32,594 bases of DNA, taken from the NCBI GenBank assembly GCA_964507825.1, contig CAZDQM010000003.1, forward strand, positions 1 to 32,594, in the 5' to 3' direction. The position numbers and the translations under genes were made by a program. Position 1 is the first letter of the stretch. Each line of letters starts with the position of its first letter. The notes beneath the pieces were generated by a model that worked only from the letters and a program-made list of their open reading frames with translations, ran no database searches and was not told where the DNA came from. This document shows, in pieces, positions 8,948 to 15,893 of this stretch. The DNA comes from JAWVZS01 sp964507825 (lineage in GTDB: Archaea; Thermoproteota; Nitrososphaeria; Nitrososphaerales; Nitrosopumilaceae).

Positions 8948-9154
8948 CTACTTTAGAACCGGCTTTCCATCAACATCAACGGTCCTTTCGGGGTCAAACG
9001 GATCCTGATGCGCTACATCCCTGTGCATGTAGCTATGCACCTCGCCCTTTTTCTTCCTGCAGAATTTCTTATGGATCGTCTCCTCAATCTTGAGCGTCGT
9101 TTCATTCTCATGAAACAGTCTCTTGCCGCAGTCCACACAAATGATTTCCGGCAT
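8948..9154 (-). CDS. Small conserved-looking zinc-type protein
   Basis: A 68-residue protein starting MPEIICVDCGKRLFHENET. It has C-x2-C near the N-terminus and a later His/Cys pair (HKKFC), which could complete a zinc site. A basic middle (RKKKGEVHSYMHRD) and an acidic end follow. A TTG six codons upstream (9172) extends the frame, but TCTAAATAGA (9174-9183) lies about 26 bp before the ATG at 9154, favouring the shorter, leaderless form. Function unknown. Confidence 0.65.
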   Translation of the reverse strand: MPEIICVDCGKRLFHENETTLKIEETIHKKFCRKKKGEVHSYMHRDVAHQDPFDPERTVDVDGKPVLK

Positions 9155-9263
9155 AATCGGGCTTTGAACCAAATCTATTTAGATGTTTAGAGGGATGTCA
9201 TAGCCTGCAGTGACTCGGCCTGTATCTCCAAGACTTTTGTACAACTAGGCCATATCTGCGATC

Positions 9264-9374
9264 ATGGCAGAAGCGGCGCTTGGACCCTTTATGGCATGGT
9301 CCGTTGTTACGGGTGTCCTGATTTTTGCTTCTTCTATGGCGTATAGAGCCTATAGGCGCAGGACTATTGACTAG
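9264..9374 (+). CDS. Probable 36-residue single-pass membrane microprotein
   Basis: An ATG frame of 36 codons encoding one hydrophobic helix (FMAWSVVTGVLIFASSMAYR) closed by an Arg-rich tail (AYRRRTID), a normal membrane-anchor layout. It fills the gap between two minus-strand genes and overlaps the stop of the dehydrogenase by 4 bp, tail to tail. No partner or function can be named. Confidence 0.45.
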   Translation: MAEAALGPFMAWSVVTGVLIFASSMAYRAYRRRTID

Positions 9375-10246
9375 GATTTTGATGCCTTCTTTATGTATGC
9401 TAGAATCCCGGTATAATCTAGCCCACCAAAGCCATCTTTGACTGCCGCATCATAGATCCCCTCGGCCATATTGGACATTGGAAGACTGATCCCAAGCGAT
9501 TTGGATGTCTGGTTGATTGCCTGTAAATCCTTTCTTAGGTTTGCAAGCGTAAACGTGGGGTTGAATTCGTCCCTTATCATCTTAAACGCCTTGTTCTCAC
9601 TCATCCCGGTCTTGAAGTACGTGGAGTTTAGGATCTTCAGAAACTCTTCTGGATCGACACCCGCTTTACCTGCCAGGGTGATTCCCTCGGACAGTGCAAG
9701 TGCTAGCATTGCGATCTGCAGGTTCATGGCAAGCTTTGTCGCATGGGCGGTTCCACCCTTTCCCATATAGAACACCTTGTCTGCAACCGTCTGAAATACG
9801 GGCGCAAATCGGTCAAAGGCGTCACGATTACCCGATGCCATCATGATCAACCTTCCGGAAATTGCGACGTTGGGACCACCCATTACGGGGGTGTCTAGCA
9901 TCTCTATTCCGTAATTCTTGAATTCTTGTGCAATCTGTCTTGATTCGATCGGGCTGATTGTGCTCATATCTGCCACCACGAGTCCACCATGACGTCCTTC
10001 GATTATGCCGCCAGAGCCAAATGCGACCTGTCTTACCGCGTCTGCATCCCTTACTATGGTGAATATAATATCTGAATTCTCCGCCACCTCCCTTGGGGAC
10101 CCGTATATCGTGGCGCCTCTTTGCCCCAACTTTGTCGTCTTTTCGGCGGTCCTGTTGAAGACAGACAGGTGTATAGTTTCATCTAGCAGGTGCAGGCCCA
10201 CGGCGCTACCCAGCATGCCGGCTCCGATGATTCCCACCATAGTCAT
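9371..10246 (-). CDS. 3-hydroxyisobutyrate dehydrogenase-family NAD(P)-dependent oxidoreductase
   Basis: A 291-residue protein from ATG 10246. The N-terminal Rossmann motif is VGIIGAGMLGSAVGLHLL. Other family signatures are DTPVMGGPNVAISG (substrate loop) and GKGGTAHATKLAMN, whose lysine is the catalytic residue in beta-hydroxyacid dehydrogenases. Candidate substrates are 3-hydroxyisobutyrate, tartronate semialdehyde or succinic semialdehyde/glyoxylate. None can be chosen from sequence. The frame is open further upstream to 10471, but that stretch is antisense-like and overlaps the neighbour. The ATG at 10246 has GAGGAGG 7 bases upstream and shares ATGA with the preceding stop, so translation is coupled. 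Confidence 0.9.
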   Translation of the reverse strand: MTMVGIIGAGMLGSAVGLHLLDETIHLSVFNRTAEKTTKLGQRGATIYGSPREVAENSDIIFTIVRDADAVRQVAFGSGGIIEGRHGGLVVADMSTISPIESRQIAQEFKNYGIEMLDTPVMGGPNVAISGRLIMMASGNRDAFDRFAPVFQTVADKVFYMGKGGTAHATKLAMNLQIAMLALALSEGITLAGKAGVDPEEFLKILNSTYFKTGMSENKAFKMIRDEFNPTFTLANLRKDLQAINQTSKSLGISLPMSNMAEGIYDAAVKDGFGGLDYTGILAYIKKASKS

Positions 10247-10680
10247 CTTCGTTCCTCCTCTTTTATTACCCATTGATCCCTGCCGAATCTTCCTGCCTCG
10301 AACTGTAAATGTCCGATCAGCTTGTCCCCGCGCCTCACCATGGCATAATCTGTTTTTTTCATGGAAAATACGTGTTCCTTTGTCTTGTATCCTCCCTCGA
10401 TCGTCTTGATCTTGAATCTTTTTCCAGCCTTTACAATCATCCTTCTTGCATAATGCACGTTTCCGATCCATGAAAACATTTCAAACTCACCGAAATTCTC
10501 CGTCTTGATGTCATATCCGTATTTCCGAGCTTCGAATTTTACATTTTCTCTCTTGGCCGTGTCGTTTAACCATTCTATTGTCTTTTCACCATGGCCTTTT
10601 TCGATCCCAAATGTCTCCGAATCCCTCAATTCTGTGTTGGGTGGTAATCTGATGATTAAAAAATGTGAGGTACAGATCAA
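10243..10680 (-). CDS. Conserved-looking protein of unknown function, coupled to the dehydrogenase
   Basis: A 145-residue soluble, basic protein (FLIIRLPPNTELRDSETFGI at the start; NFGEFEMFSWIGNVHYARRM in the middle; HLQFEAGRFGRDQWVIKEEE at the end). I do not recognise a domain. The start is TTG at 10680, as no ATG exists before the conserved-looking region. A second TTG at Leu18 is possible. Its TGA overlaps the next ATG (ATGA), so it forms an operon with the 3-hydroxyisobutyrate dehydrogenase homologue. Confidence 0.7.
   Translation of the reverse strand: MICTSHFLIIRLPPNTELRDSETFGIEKGHGEKTIEWLNDTAKRENVKFEARKYGYDIKTENFGEFEMFSWIGNVHYARRMIVKAGKRFKIKTIEGGYKTKEHVFSMKKTDYAMVRRGDKLIGHLQFEAGRFGRDQWVIKEEERR
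10249..10260 (-). promoter_or_regulatory. Strong Shine-Dalgarno that sets the dehydrogenase start
   Basis: On the minus strand GAGGAGGAACGAAG runs straight into ATGA. This places a near-perfect anti-16S complement 7 bases before the ATG at 10246 and inside the end of the upstream gene. It argues for an internal, coupled start rather than the longer open frame. Confidence 0.75.
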
Positions 10681-10710
10681 CTAAAATATCGATTTTTTAC
10701 ATCATGTGTT

Positions 10711-11091
10711 GTGATTACCGTTGACTGTCGCGACATCGAATCCATAAAGCAAGAGCTGCTTGTCTATGTTGCAGACAATGTGGGGGCCATACCTGCCCTG
10801 AAATTGCATGAAGTTGTACTATCCCCAATCGAAGAGTCCGAGCCGATTTCACATGCCGAGGTTGTGACGGCGATAAGGGAGTTTCTGGATTCTATAGGGG
10901 AGGCCCGCAATTTCGCTGTGTTCACGCAGGGTGATTTCATCGTAGTAAAATCAATCAGTGGCAAGGTTATCGAGCGTGATGAAAAACCGATGCCCAAGAA
11001 TATAGAAGGCATGTTTGTGTGCACACATTGCGGATACATAACACAGTACGAGGTAGAGTATCAAACCCATGTGAAAATCCATTACTTGTGA
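10711..11091 (+). CDS. Small protein with a C-terminal C2H2-type zinc finger
   Basis: A 126-residue protein. The N-terminal 90 residues are acidic and mixed alpha/beta (IESIKQELLVYVADNVGAIP, HAEVVTAIREFLDSIG, NFAVFTQGDFIVVKS). The tail FVCTHCGYITQYEVEYQTHVKIHY has C-x2-C and H-x3-H in C2H2 spacing. The start is GTG. The only nearby ATG is out of frame, and AAAATATCG (10683-10691) lies 25 bp before the GTG. Possibly a nucleic-acid-binding protein. Divergent from the gene at 10680. Confidence 0.75.
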   Translation: MITVDCRDIESIKQELLVYVADNVGAIPALKLHEVVLSPIEESEPISHAEVVTAIREFLDSIGEARNFAVFTQGDFIVVKSISGKVIERDEKPMPKNIEGMFVCTHCGYITQYEVEYQTHVKIHYL

Positions 11092-11256
11092 CCCTACACG
11101 ATTATGATGAATCTGGGGCTTAGATTGACGCACATGCGAGTTGGTTCGTATAAACAGATACCCTTCCACCATATCATTGAATCCTAATAACATTGAGCAT
11201 TCTAGAATATTGCATTGCAGAGTCGATGTGGAACGGCGCATGAATCTGGACAGAAT
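11092..11256. other. Intergenic region without a recognised gene
   Basis: About 165 bp with no coding-like frame. It ends in the promoter of the small C2H2 gene. Confidence 0.5.
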
Positions 11257-11265
11257 TCTTATAAG
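11257..11265 (+). promoter_or_regulatory. TATA box for the 56-residue C2H2 protein
   Basis: TTCTTATAAG is centred about 26 bp before the ATG at 11287, the spacing expected for a leaderless archaeal transcript. Confidence 0.6.
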
Positions 11266-11286
11266 AGTTGAAGAAAAATATTAGTT

Positions 11287-11457
11287 ATGGAAGATCGGCA
11301 GGATGCAACTAAAGTTTATTGCGAAAAGTGCAACGCCGTCTTTGATTCTAGAAAAAAATATGATAGGCACTTGGATCAGCACTCTGGCACATCTTGTGAA
11401 TCATGTCCTCTTGACTCCTTTGTGGAAAAGCTATTTGGACTGTTTCGTAGAAAATAG
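11287..11457 (+). CDS. 56-residue C2H2 zinc-finger protein
   Basis: ATG to TAG, 56 residues. It carries a classical finger: C12-x2-C15-x12-H28-x3-H32 (YCEKCNAVFDSRKKYDRHLD). A further C37-x2-C40 pair follows, and the tail is basic/hydrophobic (VEKLFGLFRRK). Such short single-finger proteins are common in archaea and are thought to bind DNA or partner proteins. A good TATA box lies 26 bp upstream. The DsbA gene follows on the same strand with its own promoter. Confidence 0.8.
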   Translation: MEDRQDATKVYCEKCNAVFDSRKKYDRHLDQHSGTSCESCPLDSFVEKLFGLFRRK

Positions 11458-11468
11458 ACTTGGACAGG

Positions 11469-11478
11469 TTTTTTAAAG
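11469..11478 (+). promoter_or_regulatory. TATA box for the DsbA-like gene
   Basis: TTTTTTAAAG is centred about 25 bp before the ATG at 11498. It lies just past the stop of the C2H2 gene, which suggests independent transcription. Confidence 0.55.
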
Positions 11479-11497
11479 GCACTGCAACCCTTCGGTC

Positions 11498-12160
11498 ATG
11501 GGGAAGATTGGTGTCATAGTCGCCACGGTTGTCGTGGCGATCGTAATAGCCGCTGGAGTTTCGTATCTACTCTCAGGTACGGATGACATGGATACGTATG
11601 CACCAAGACAACACGGCGAGATATCTACTGCAATGGGTTCTCCGATTCTAGGGGATTCTAGCGCCCCGATTACAATTATTGAATTCGGTGACTATCAGTG
11701 TCATGCATGTCATGCTTGGTTTCTGAATACTGCACCTGCAATCAAACAGGATTACATTGATACGGGCATGGCTAATCTGATATTTGTCGACCTAGCATTT
11801 CTTGGGCGTGATTCACCGCGGGCCGCACAGGCCAGTTATTGTGCAGAGGACCAAGGAATGTATTGGCAATATCACAATACTCTGTATAGCAACCAAGAGG
11901 AGAAAATTGATAGCTGGGCTAGCACCGAACGCCTCAGAGCGTTTGCGTTCAGCATCGGAATGGACATGGAACTCTTTGATGAATGCATGAATTCGGATAA
12001 ACATGCAAAGCGAGTTCAATACAATGTCAGGCAGGCCGAGCAGTCCGGTGCAAACAGCACTCCGACGTTCTTCATAATTGGTCCTGAAGGACAACAAGAA
12101 AAGATTGTCGGCGCCCAGCCATATGTAATATTCAAGCAGGTACTTGACTCTATGATCTAA
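11498..12160 (+). CDS. Membrane-anchored DsbA-family thiol oxidoreductase
   Basis: A 220-residue protein. An N-terminal membrane anchor at about 4-25 (IGVIVATVVVAIVIAAGVSYLL) is followed by a thioredoxin/DsbA domain. The active-site motif is C68-H-A-C71 in EFGDYQCHACHAW, with the cis-proline loop at NSTPTFFIIG. The alpha-helical insertion and the two Cys after the active site (YCAEDQ, FDECM) are typical of archaeal/bacterial DsbA-like proteins. It probably forms or shuffles disulfides on the outer face of the cell membrane. Thaumarchaea encode several of these. The next gene starts at the base after the stop codon. Confidence 0.9.
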   Translation: MGKIGVIVATVVVAIVIAAGVSYLLSGTDDMDTYAPRQHGEISTAMGSPILGDSSAPITIIEFGDYQCHACHAWFLNTAPAIKQDYIDTGMANLIFVDLAFLGRDSPRAAQASYCAEDQGMYWQYHNTLYSNQEEKIDSWASTERLRAFAFSIGMDMELFDECMNSDKHAKRVQYNVRQAEQSGANSTPTFFIIGPEGQQEKIVGAQPYVIFKQVLDSMI

Positions 12161-12634
12161 ATGACGTCAGTACTCCGATTGGTATTTTCAAACCACCAGT
12201 ATGCCGTAGTGGCTATTACAATATTTGTCGGACTGATGATTCCATTACTTGCCTTGTCCGAGTATGTGTTTTTTGAGCCATACGTGGTGGCGCACATTCC
12301 AAATGACTCCGAATTCGGCTTGGCGCTAATTATAGTACTGTCTGGCATGTCGGGGGTTGTGATGTCGATGAACCTGTATCGGATTCAAACACTTCGGAGG
12401 TCCACTAGGAAGATGGGCGGCGGTGTGTTTGGAACCTTGATTGGAATGGCTGCAGGCGCATGCAGCTGCGGCCCTGTGGGGTTTGTGGTGATCTCCACAT
12501 TTGGCCCCATTGGAGCAGCTGCCTCCGCATTTGTAACGAATTATGAGATTCCACTCCGATTGGCGGCCATTGGAATCCTAGCAGTTGCTTACTGGACCAC
12601 GATCAAATCGATCAAGACCGAATGCGAAATATGA
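12161..12634 (+). CDS. Four-helix membrane protein co-transcribed with DsbA
   Basis: A 157-residue protein with hydrophobic helices near 14-32, 50-68, 85-115 (glycine-rich) and 132-148. The loop GMAAGACSCGPVGF carries a CSC pair at the start of the third helix. The ATG directly abuts the DsbA stop (TAAATG), so the two are translated together. I do not recognise the family. Its position and cysteine pair make an electron-exchange partner of DsbA a reasonable guess, but it does not show the VKOR or DsbB motifs. Confidence 0.75.
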   Translation: MTSVLRLVFSNHQYAVVAITIFVGLMIPLLALSEYVFFEPYVVAHIPNDSEFGLALIIVLSGMSGVVMSMNLYRIQTLRRSTRKMGGGVFGTLIGMAAGACSCGPVGFVVISTFGPIGAAASAFVTNYEIPLRLAAIGILAVAYWTTIKSIKTECEI

Positions 12635-12718
12635 CTTTCATCGAAAACTCCTATAATATTACTAAAAGGGCAATTTTTTCAAACACAATTTCTTATGTGT
12701 GACTATGCATAATGGTGA

Positions 12719-12799
12719 TTGTTGACAATAATCTACATTCCTACTAGGCCAAACAGAAGAACCATGACATCTGATGACCTAGATGAGTCTGAAGAGTAA
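12719..12799 (+). CDS. Possible 26-residue leaderless microprotein
   Basis: TTG-initiated frame (a second TTG follows at once) encoding a short beta-like start (IIYIPTRPNRR) and an acidic end (SDDLDESEE). TTTCTTATG is centred 25 bp before the TTG. The basic-then-acidic composition and the promoter spacing argue for coding, but the length is too short for confidence. It could equally be the residue of a degraded gene. Confidence 0.25.
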   Translation: MLTIIYIPTRPNRRTMTSDDLDESEE

Positions 12800-12841
12800 G
12801 CTATGTGACGACCCGTGGTATTGTGGGGCGCTAGGTATAAA

Positions 12842-12865
12842 GCTCTGACTCGAGGGATTCAGAGC
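12842..12865 (+). other. Perfect 7-bp stem-loop in a long intergenic region
   Basis: GCTCTGA (12842-12848) pairs with TCAGAGC (12859-12865) around a 10-base loop. No T-run follows directly, so it is not a clear terminator. The 318-bp region 12635-12952 otherwise holds only the possible microprotein at 12719. Confidence 0.35.
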
Positions 12866-12952
12866 AGGACCGGATTTTGAAACACTCGAACATGAATAGA
12901 TTATGCGTCAAGCAGATCGGTTGTTTTTAATTCTATTTACTACAAGCCATCC

Positions 12953-13105
12953 ATGATGTCTATTTTCAAGAAACTTCGGAGTATGAGAACAAGATCATTT
13001 TTTCTAATCTTTGGAATTGGAACCGTAGCGGGATTTGTGCTAGTAGTCTATGGATGCATGCTTGTTTACGGCGGAGTGTGCTGGAGAGTTCCTGTCGGGA
13101 CATGA
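12953..13105 (+). CDS. Probable 50-residue single-pass membrane protein
   Basis: Double ATG start, 50 residues. The basic N-terminus (FKKLRSMRTR) is followed by one long hydrophobic helix (FFLIFGIGTVAGFVLVVYGC) and a short exterior tail with two cysteines. This is a typical N-in membrane anchor. It lies 36 bp before the nreA start on the same strand. Function unknown. Confidence 0.5.
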   Translation: MMSIFKKLRSMRTRSFFLIFGIGTVAGFVLVVYGCMLVYGGVCWRVPVGT

Positions 13106-13112
13106 CGGACGA

Positions 13113-13120
13113 CTTTTGTA
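13113..13120 (+). promoter_or_regulatory. TATA-like box for nreA
   Basis: CTTTTGTA is centred about 26 bp before the GTG at 13142. This supports that GTG as the start and a leaderless message. Confidence 0.4.
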
Positions 13121-13141
13121 TTATGACAATTAGAATGCAAC

Positions 13142-14299
13142 GTGGCCAAAAATTCTCGTGACATACGAACTGCCCTTGAGGCCGAATGGCAAGAATATCT
13201 TTCTAGATATGGCGGCCTGTTTTCATCTGACAACATAAGCGGCGCTAGTCCACCGTCTGTCTTCGTTGGCTCATACAACTATCCAAAAGTACTAGCAGGT
13301 CCGATGGTTCCACCGGTTCATGGTGACACATCCCTTTTTGATGCGCCCGAAAGGTGGACGGGTAAAAGCCTTGCGGAAATCGTCGGTTACCGGCTTGGCC
13401 TAGTCAGGGGAACGCGAAAAATCCCAGTTGACAATGTAGCCGGAAGCTACATTGAGAACCTGCAGGAGGTAGCAATGGCATCAAGGCCGATTGATTCGGA
13501 GGTTCGATTTACAAAGGCGGCCTCGACTACGGCGCTAGTCGACGGTCAAAGCGCCCCATTTGGACCGATTGGTGAGGTCAAGTCCGTACGTTATTCGGGG
13601 ACGACTTCTGTTAGGCCCATTGAAAAGGTGTACTATGACAGGCATTTGGGCGCGAGGGACGCGGTTCTCCAACTATATGACTCGGGGATTGAGATATCAA
13701 CAATTCAAAAATGCTTTAGCATTGGAATGATGGGGCAAAGGCGGAGGCTCGTCCCGACCAAGTGGAGCATAACTGCAACCGATAACATCATTTCAGATTC
13801 ACTAGTATCTGACATCCTAGAACTTCCAGTAATTGATCATTATCGCGTGTTCTCTTTTGAACACCTTGGCAACATTTTCTCTGTGATCTTGTTTCCACAC
13901 AGATGGTTGTACGAGATGATTGAGGCATGGCATTCTGGCGGCATTTTGGCATTTGGCTCTGATCATGAGGATGCCCGTGGAATAGACCACTCTCCTGCCA
14001 TAGCAGGAGCGTATTTTGCTGCAAAACTCGGTGTCGCCGAATACCTGACAAGGCAGCAGGTGCAGTCTGGTGTGCTGATCCTGCGTGAAATCCGACCAGA
14101 GTATGCGGTACCTGTGGGCGTATGGCAGGTCCGGGAAGGAGTTCGAAAGGCAGTAACACAGAAACCTGTAATTTTAGACAACTTTGAAGAGTCGTTACAG
14201 TCTGCATGCTCAAAGCACAGCATCGGCAGCCAGGAATGGCTTGCCCATGGTAGAATACTAAAGCTTCTTAAGCAAAGGACGCTTTCGGATTATTTTTAA
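13142..14299 (+). CDS. nreA: DNA repair protein NreA with C-terminal PIP box
   Basis: A 385-residue protein of the archaeal Nre family. The markers are PPSVFVGSYNYPKVLAGPM near the start, GQRRRLVPTKWSITATDN in the centre and VGVWQVREGVRKA near the end. The last eight residues, QRTLSDYF, form a canonical PCNA-interacting motif (Q-x2-L-x2-Y-F). Work in Haloferax links NreA to repair of DNA damage together with PCNA. The N-terminal cysteine zinc finger seen in some Nre proteins is absent, as residues 1-40 contain no Cys. The start is GTG, and the only nearby ATG is out of frame. Confidence 0.9.
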   Translation: MAKNSRDIRTALEAEWQEYLSRYGGLFSSDNISGASPPSVFVGSYNYPKVLAGPMVPPVHGDTSLFDAPERWTGKSLAEIVGYRLGLVRGTRKIPVDNVAGSYIENLQEVAMASRPIDSEVRFTKAASTTALVDGQSAPFGPIGEVKSVRYSGTTSVRPIEKVYYDRHLGARDAVLQLYDSGIEISTIQKCFSIGMMGQRRRLVPTKWSITATDNIISDSLVSDILELPVIDHYRVFSFEHLGNIFSVILFPHRWLYEMIEAWHSGGILAFGSDHEDARGIDHSPAIAGAYFAAKLGVAEYLTRQQVQSGVLILREIRPEYAVPVGVWQVREGVRKAVTQKPVILDNFEESLQSACSKHSIGSQEWLAHGRILKLLKQRTLSDYF

Positions 14300-14523
14300 C
14301 ATGGTAAGATGATGGAATCGTTGATCTTGGCATGATCTTGGACAATTTGTTGTTGGGTATCTGTCCAATTATATCTGCCGCAATGCGCGCGTGCCGGATC
14401 GTAGACGTCGTCTGCAACAGACAGTATAGGGATCACAGCGCATATAATTTACAAGTTTAGTTACCTGTGGTGTATCATGCGATCGCGGCCTTTATTCAAT
14501 TTGGTTGAGGGAGACATCCGGAA
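14300..14523. other. Intergenic region with promoter of the dehydrogenase
   Basis: 224 bp without a credible frame. TTTATTC at 14491-14497 lies about 27 bp before the TTG at 14524 and is the likely TATA box. Confidence 0.45.
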
Positions 14524-15474
14524 TTGAATGCGGCAGTATTTGATGGTAAATCTGTAAAGCTGGATCATGACTTTGACGATCCTAGTACGGGAGAATCTAT
14601 TGTCAGGGTGACGCTTGCCGGAATATGTGGAACTGATCTGGAGATGTTAAACGGATACATGGATTACAACGGAGTACTGGGACATGAGTTTGTCGGAGTT
14701 GTTATGTCCTCGGAGGATCCTAGTCTAGTTGGAAGGCGGGTAGTTGGGGAAATCAACGTGGCCTGCGGCGTATGTGAGTCGTGCAAAACGGAGATGCAAC
14801 GACACTGCCCACACCGGTCGGTCCTAGGCATCTTGAACAGAAACGGAGCCTTTGCCCAGTATTTGTCACTGCCTGCAAGAAACCTGCATGTGGTTCCAGA
14901 TTCTGTCTCCGACGAAGAGGCCGTCTTTGTTGAACCATTGGCCGCCGCGTTTGAAATCAAAGAGCAGGTGACAATCCGACCTGATTGGAGAATAGCTGTA
15001 ATTGGGGATGGAAGGTTGGCACAGCTTATAGTAATGGCACTGCGGATGTCGTCGGACAACATTACCTGCTTTGGACACCATCCAAACAAGCTTAGGCGGT
15101 TAGCGGATCTTGGAATATATACGAAGACTCGAATTGATGAGACAGATGAGCAAGGGTTTGATCTGGTCGTTGAGGCTACGGGCAACTCGTCGGGGTTCGA
15201 TGATGCAGTCAGTGTTGTTAAACCACGTGGCACGGTGGTTATAAAATCGACGACCGCGTCTGGAAAAAATCCAAACCTGACGCATGCAATTGTAAATGAA
15301 ATTACCGTTATAGGATCGAGATGCGGTCCGTTCCGACCTGCGATTGAAGCTTTGTCGTGCGGAGCAGTATCTGTCGATGGGATGGTTGACTCGGTATATC
15401 CATTGACTGAATTCGAGGCCGCCCTCCAGCGTGCACGGAATCCGGATGTGATGAAGGTTCTCTTGAGACCCTGA
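14524..15474 (+). CDS. Zinc-dependent medium-chain alcohol/polyol dehydrogenase
   Basis: A 316-residue MDR-family enzyme. Catalytic zinc ligands: C35 in GICGTDLEM, H54-E55 in LGHEFVG, and the EP pair in FVEPLAAAFE. Structural zinc cysteines are C81, C84, C87 and C95. The Rossmann motif is VIGDGRLAQLIVMAL. GICGTD and the order of motifs resemble glucose, sorbitol or threonine dehydrogenases. The substrate is not determined. It is slightly short for the family (usually about 340), with compact loops. The start TTG at 14524 follows the TATA-like element by 27 bp. The adjoining GAATTGAATG contains no in-frame ATG. Confidence 0.88.
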   Translation: MNAAVFDGKSVKLDHDFDDPSTGESIVRVTLAGICGTDLEMLNGYMDYNGVLGHEFVGVVMSSEDPSLVGRRVVGEINVACGVCESCKTEMQRHCPHRSVLGILNRNGAFAQYLSLPARNLHVVPDSVSDEEAVFVEPLAAAFEIKEQVTIRPDWRIAVIGDGRLAQLIVMALRMSSDNITCFGHHPNKLRRLADLGIYTKTRIDETDEQGFDLVVEATGNSSGFDDAVSVVKPRGTVVIKSTTASGKNPNLTHAIVNEITVIGSRCGPFRPAIEALSCGAVSVDGMVDSVYPLTEFEAALQRARNPDVMKVLLRP

Positions 15475-15477
15475 CAT

Positions 15478-15689
15478 TCACCTGTTTACAAACGCGTACT
15501 TTTCACCGCATCTGTCATGCATATCATCTTTGAGCTTTATCGGGCTGCACGTGCTACAATACCGCATGGTGTCCAACTCGATCATTTCATGTATGCCTCT
15601 TAGCACCTTGAACTGTGGGCACACATTGGCTTGTTGCAGACGGGGCATGTCTCATCCCAGGATGCTGGATTGGGAGATTCCACCATCAT
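15478..15689 (-). pseudogene. Small zinc-ribbon gene apparently split by a single-base frameshift
   Basis: Frame A starts with ATG 15689 and encodes 29 residues ending TAA 15600-15602. It includes ETCPVCNKP. Frame B (ATG 15648, 56 residues, stop 15478-15480) carries the remainder: NVCPQFKVLRGIHEMIELDT, then YCSTC, then DDMHDRCGEKYAFV. Switching from A to B around 15620-15630 by restoring one base gives a continuous 70-residue protein with CPVC, CPQF, CSTC and a final Cys, a sensible metal-binding layout. CATAAAAACC about 29 bp upstream of 15689 supports frame A as the true start. It may be a real mutation, a programmed shift or a sequencing error. Frame B alone could also be a gene. Confidence 0.45.
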
Positions 15690-15893
15690 ATTTTGGTATG
15701 TGTGGTTTGGTTTTTATGATTTATTCGATGGGTTTGCATATGACTCATACAAAATCACCCATACTGCATGGCATGGGCAAAAGACGATCTCCTGCCGGGA
15801 CTAGCGAATATGGGATCCTGTATTGGGACAGGATTTATGCGGCTGCGCCGTTGACTGGGTACCTTATTTATTGACCCATATTTTGTTCAAGAT
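15690..15893. other. Intergenic region with a 7-bp stem-loop and the archaeosortase promoter
   Basis: ATCCTGT (15815-15821) pairs with ACAGGAT (15828-15834) around a 6-base loop. CTTATTTATT (15863-15872) lies about 27 bp before the ATG at 15894 and is a good TATA box. No coding frame was found on the plus strand. Confidence 0.45.

Noticed and set aside
10247..10471. N-terminal extension of the dehydrogenase frame
   Set aside because: Low-complexity basic sequence overlapping another gene. A strong Shine-Dalgarno and the family start lie at 10246.
12771..12850. C/D-box guide RNA (TGATGA ... CTGA)
   Set aside because: The internal C'/D' boxes are missing or badly spaced, and the segment overlaps a possible coding frame.
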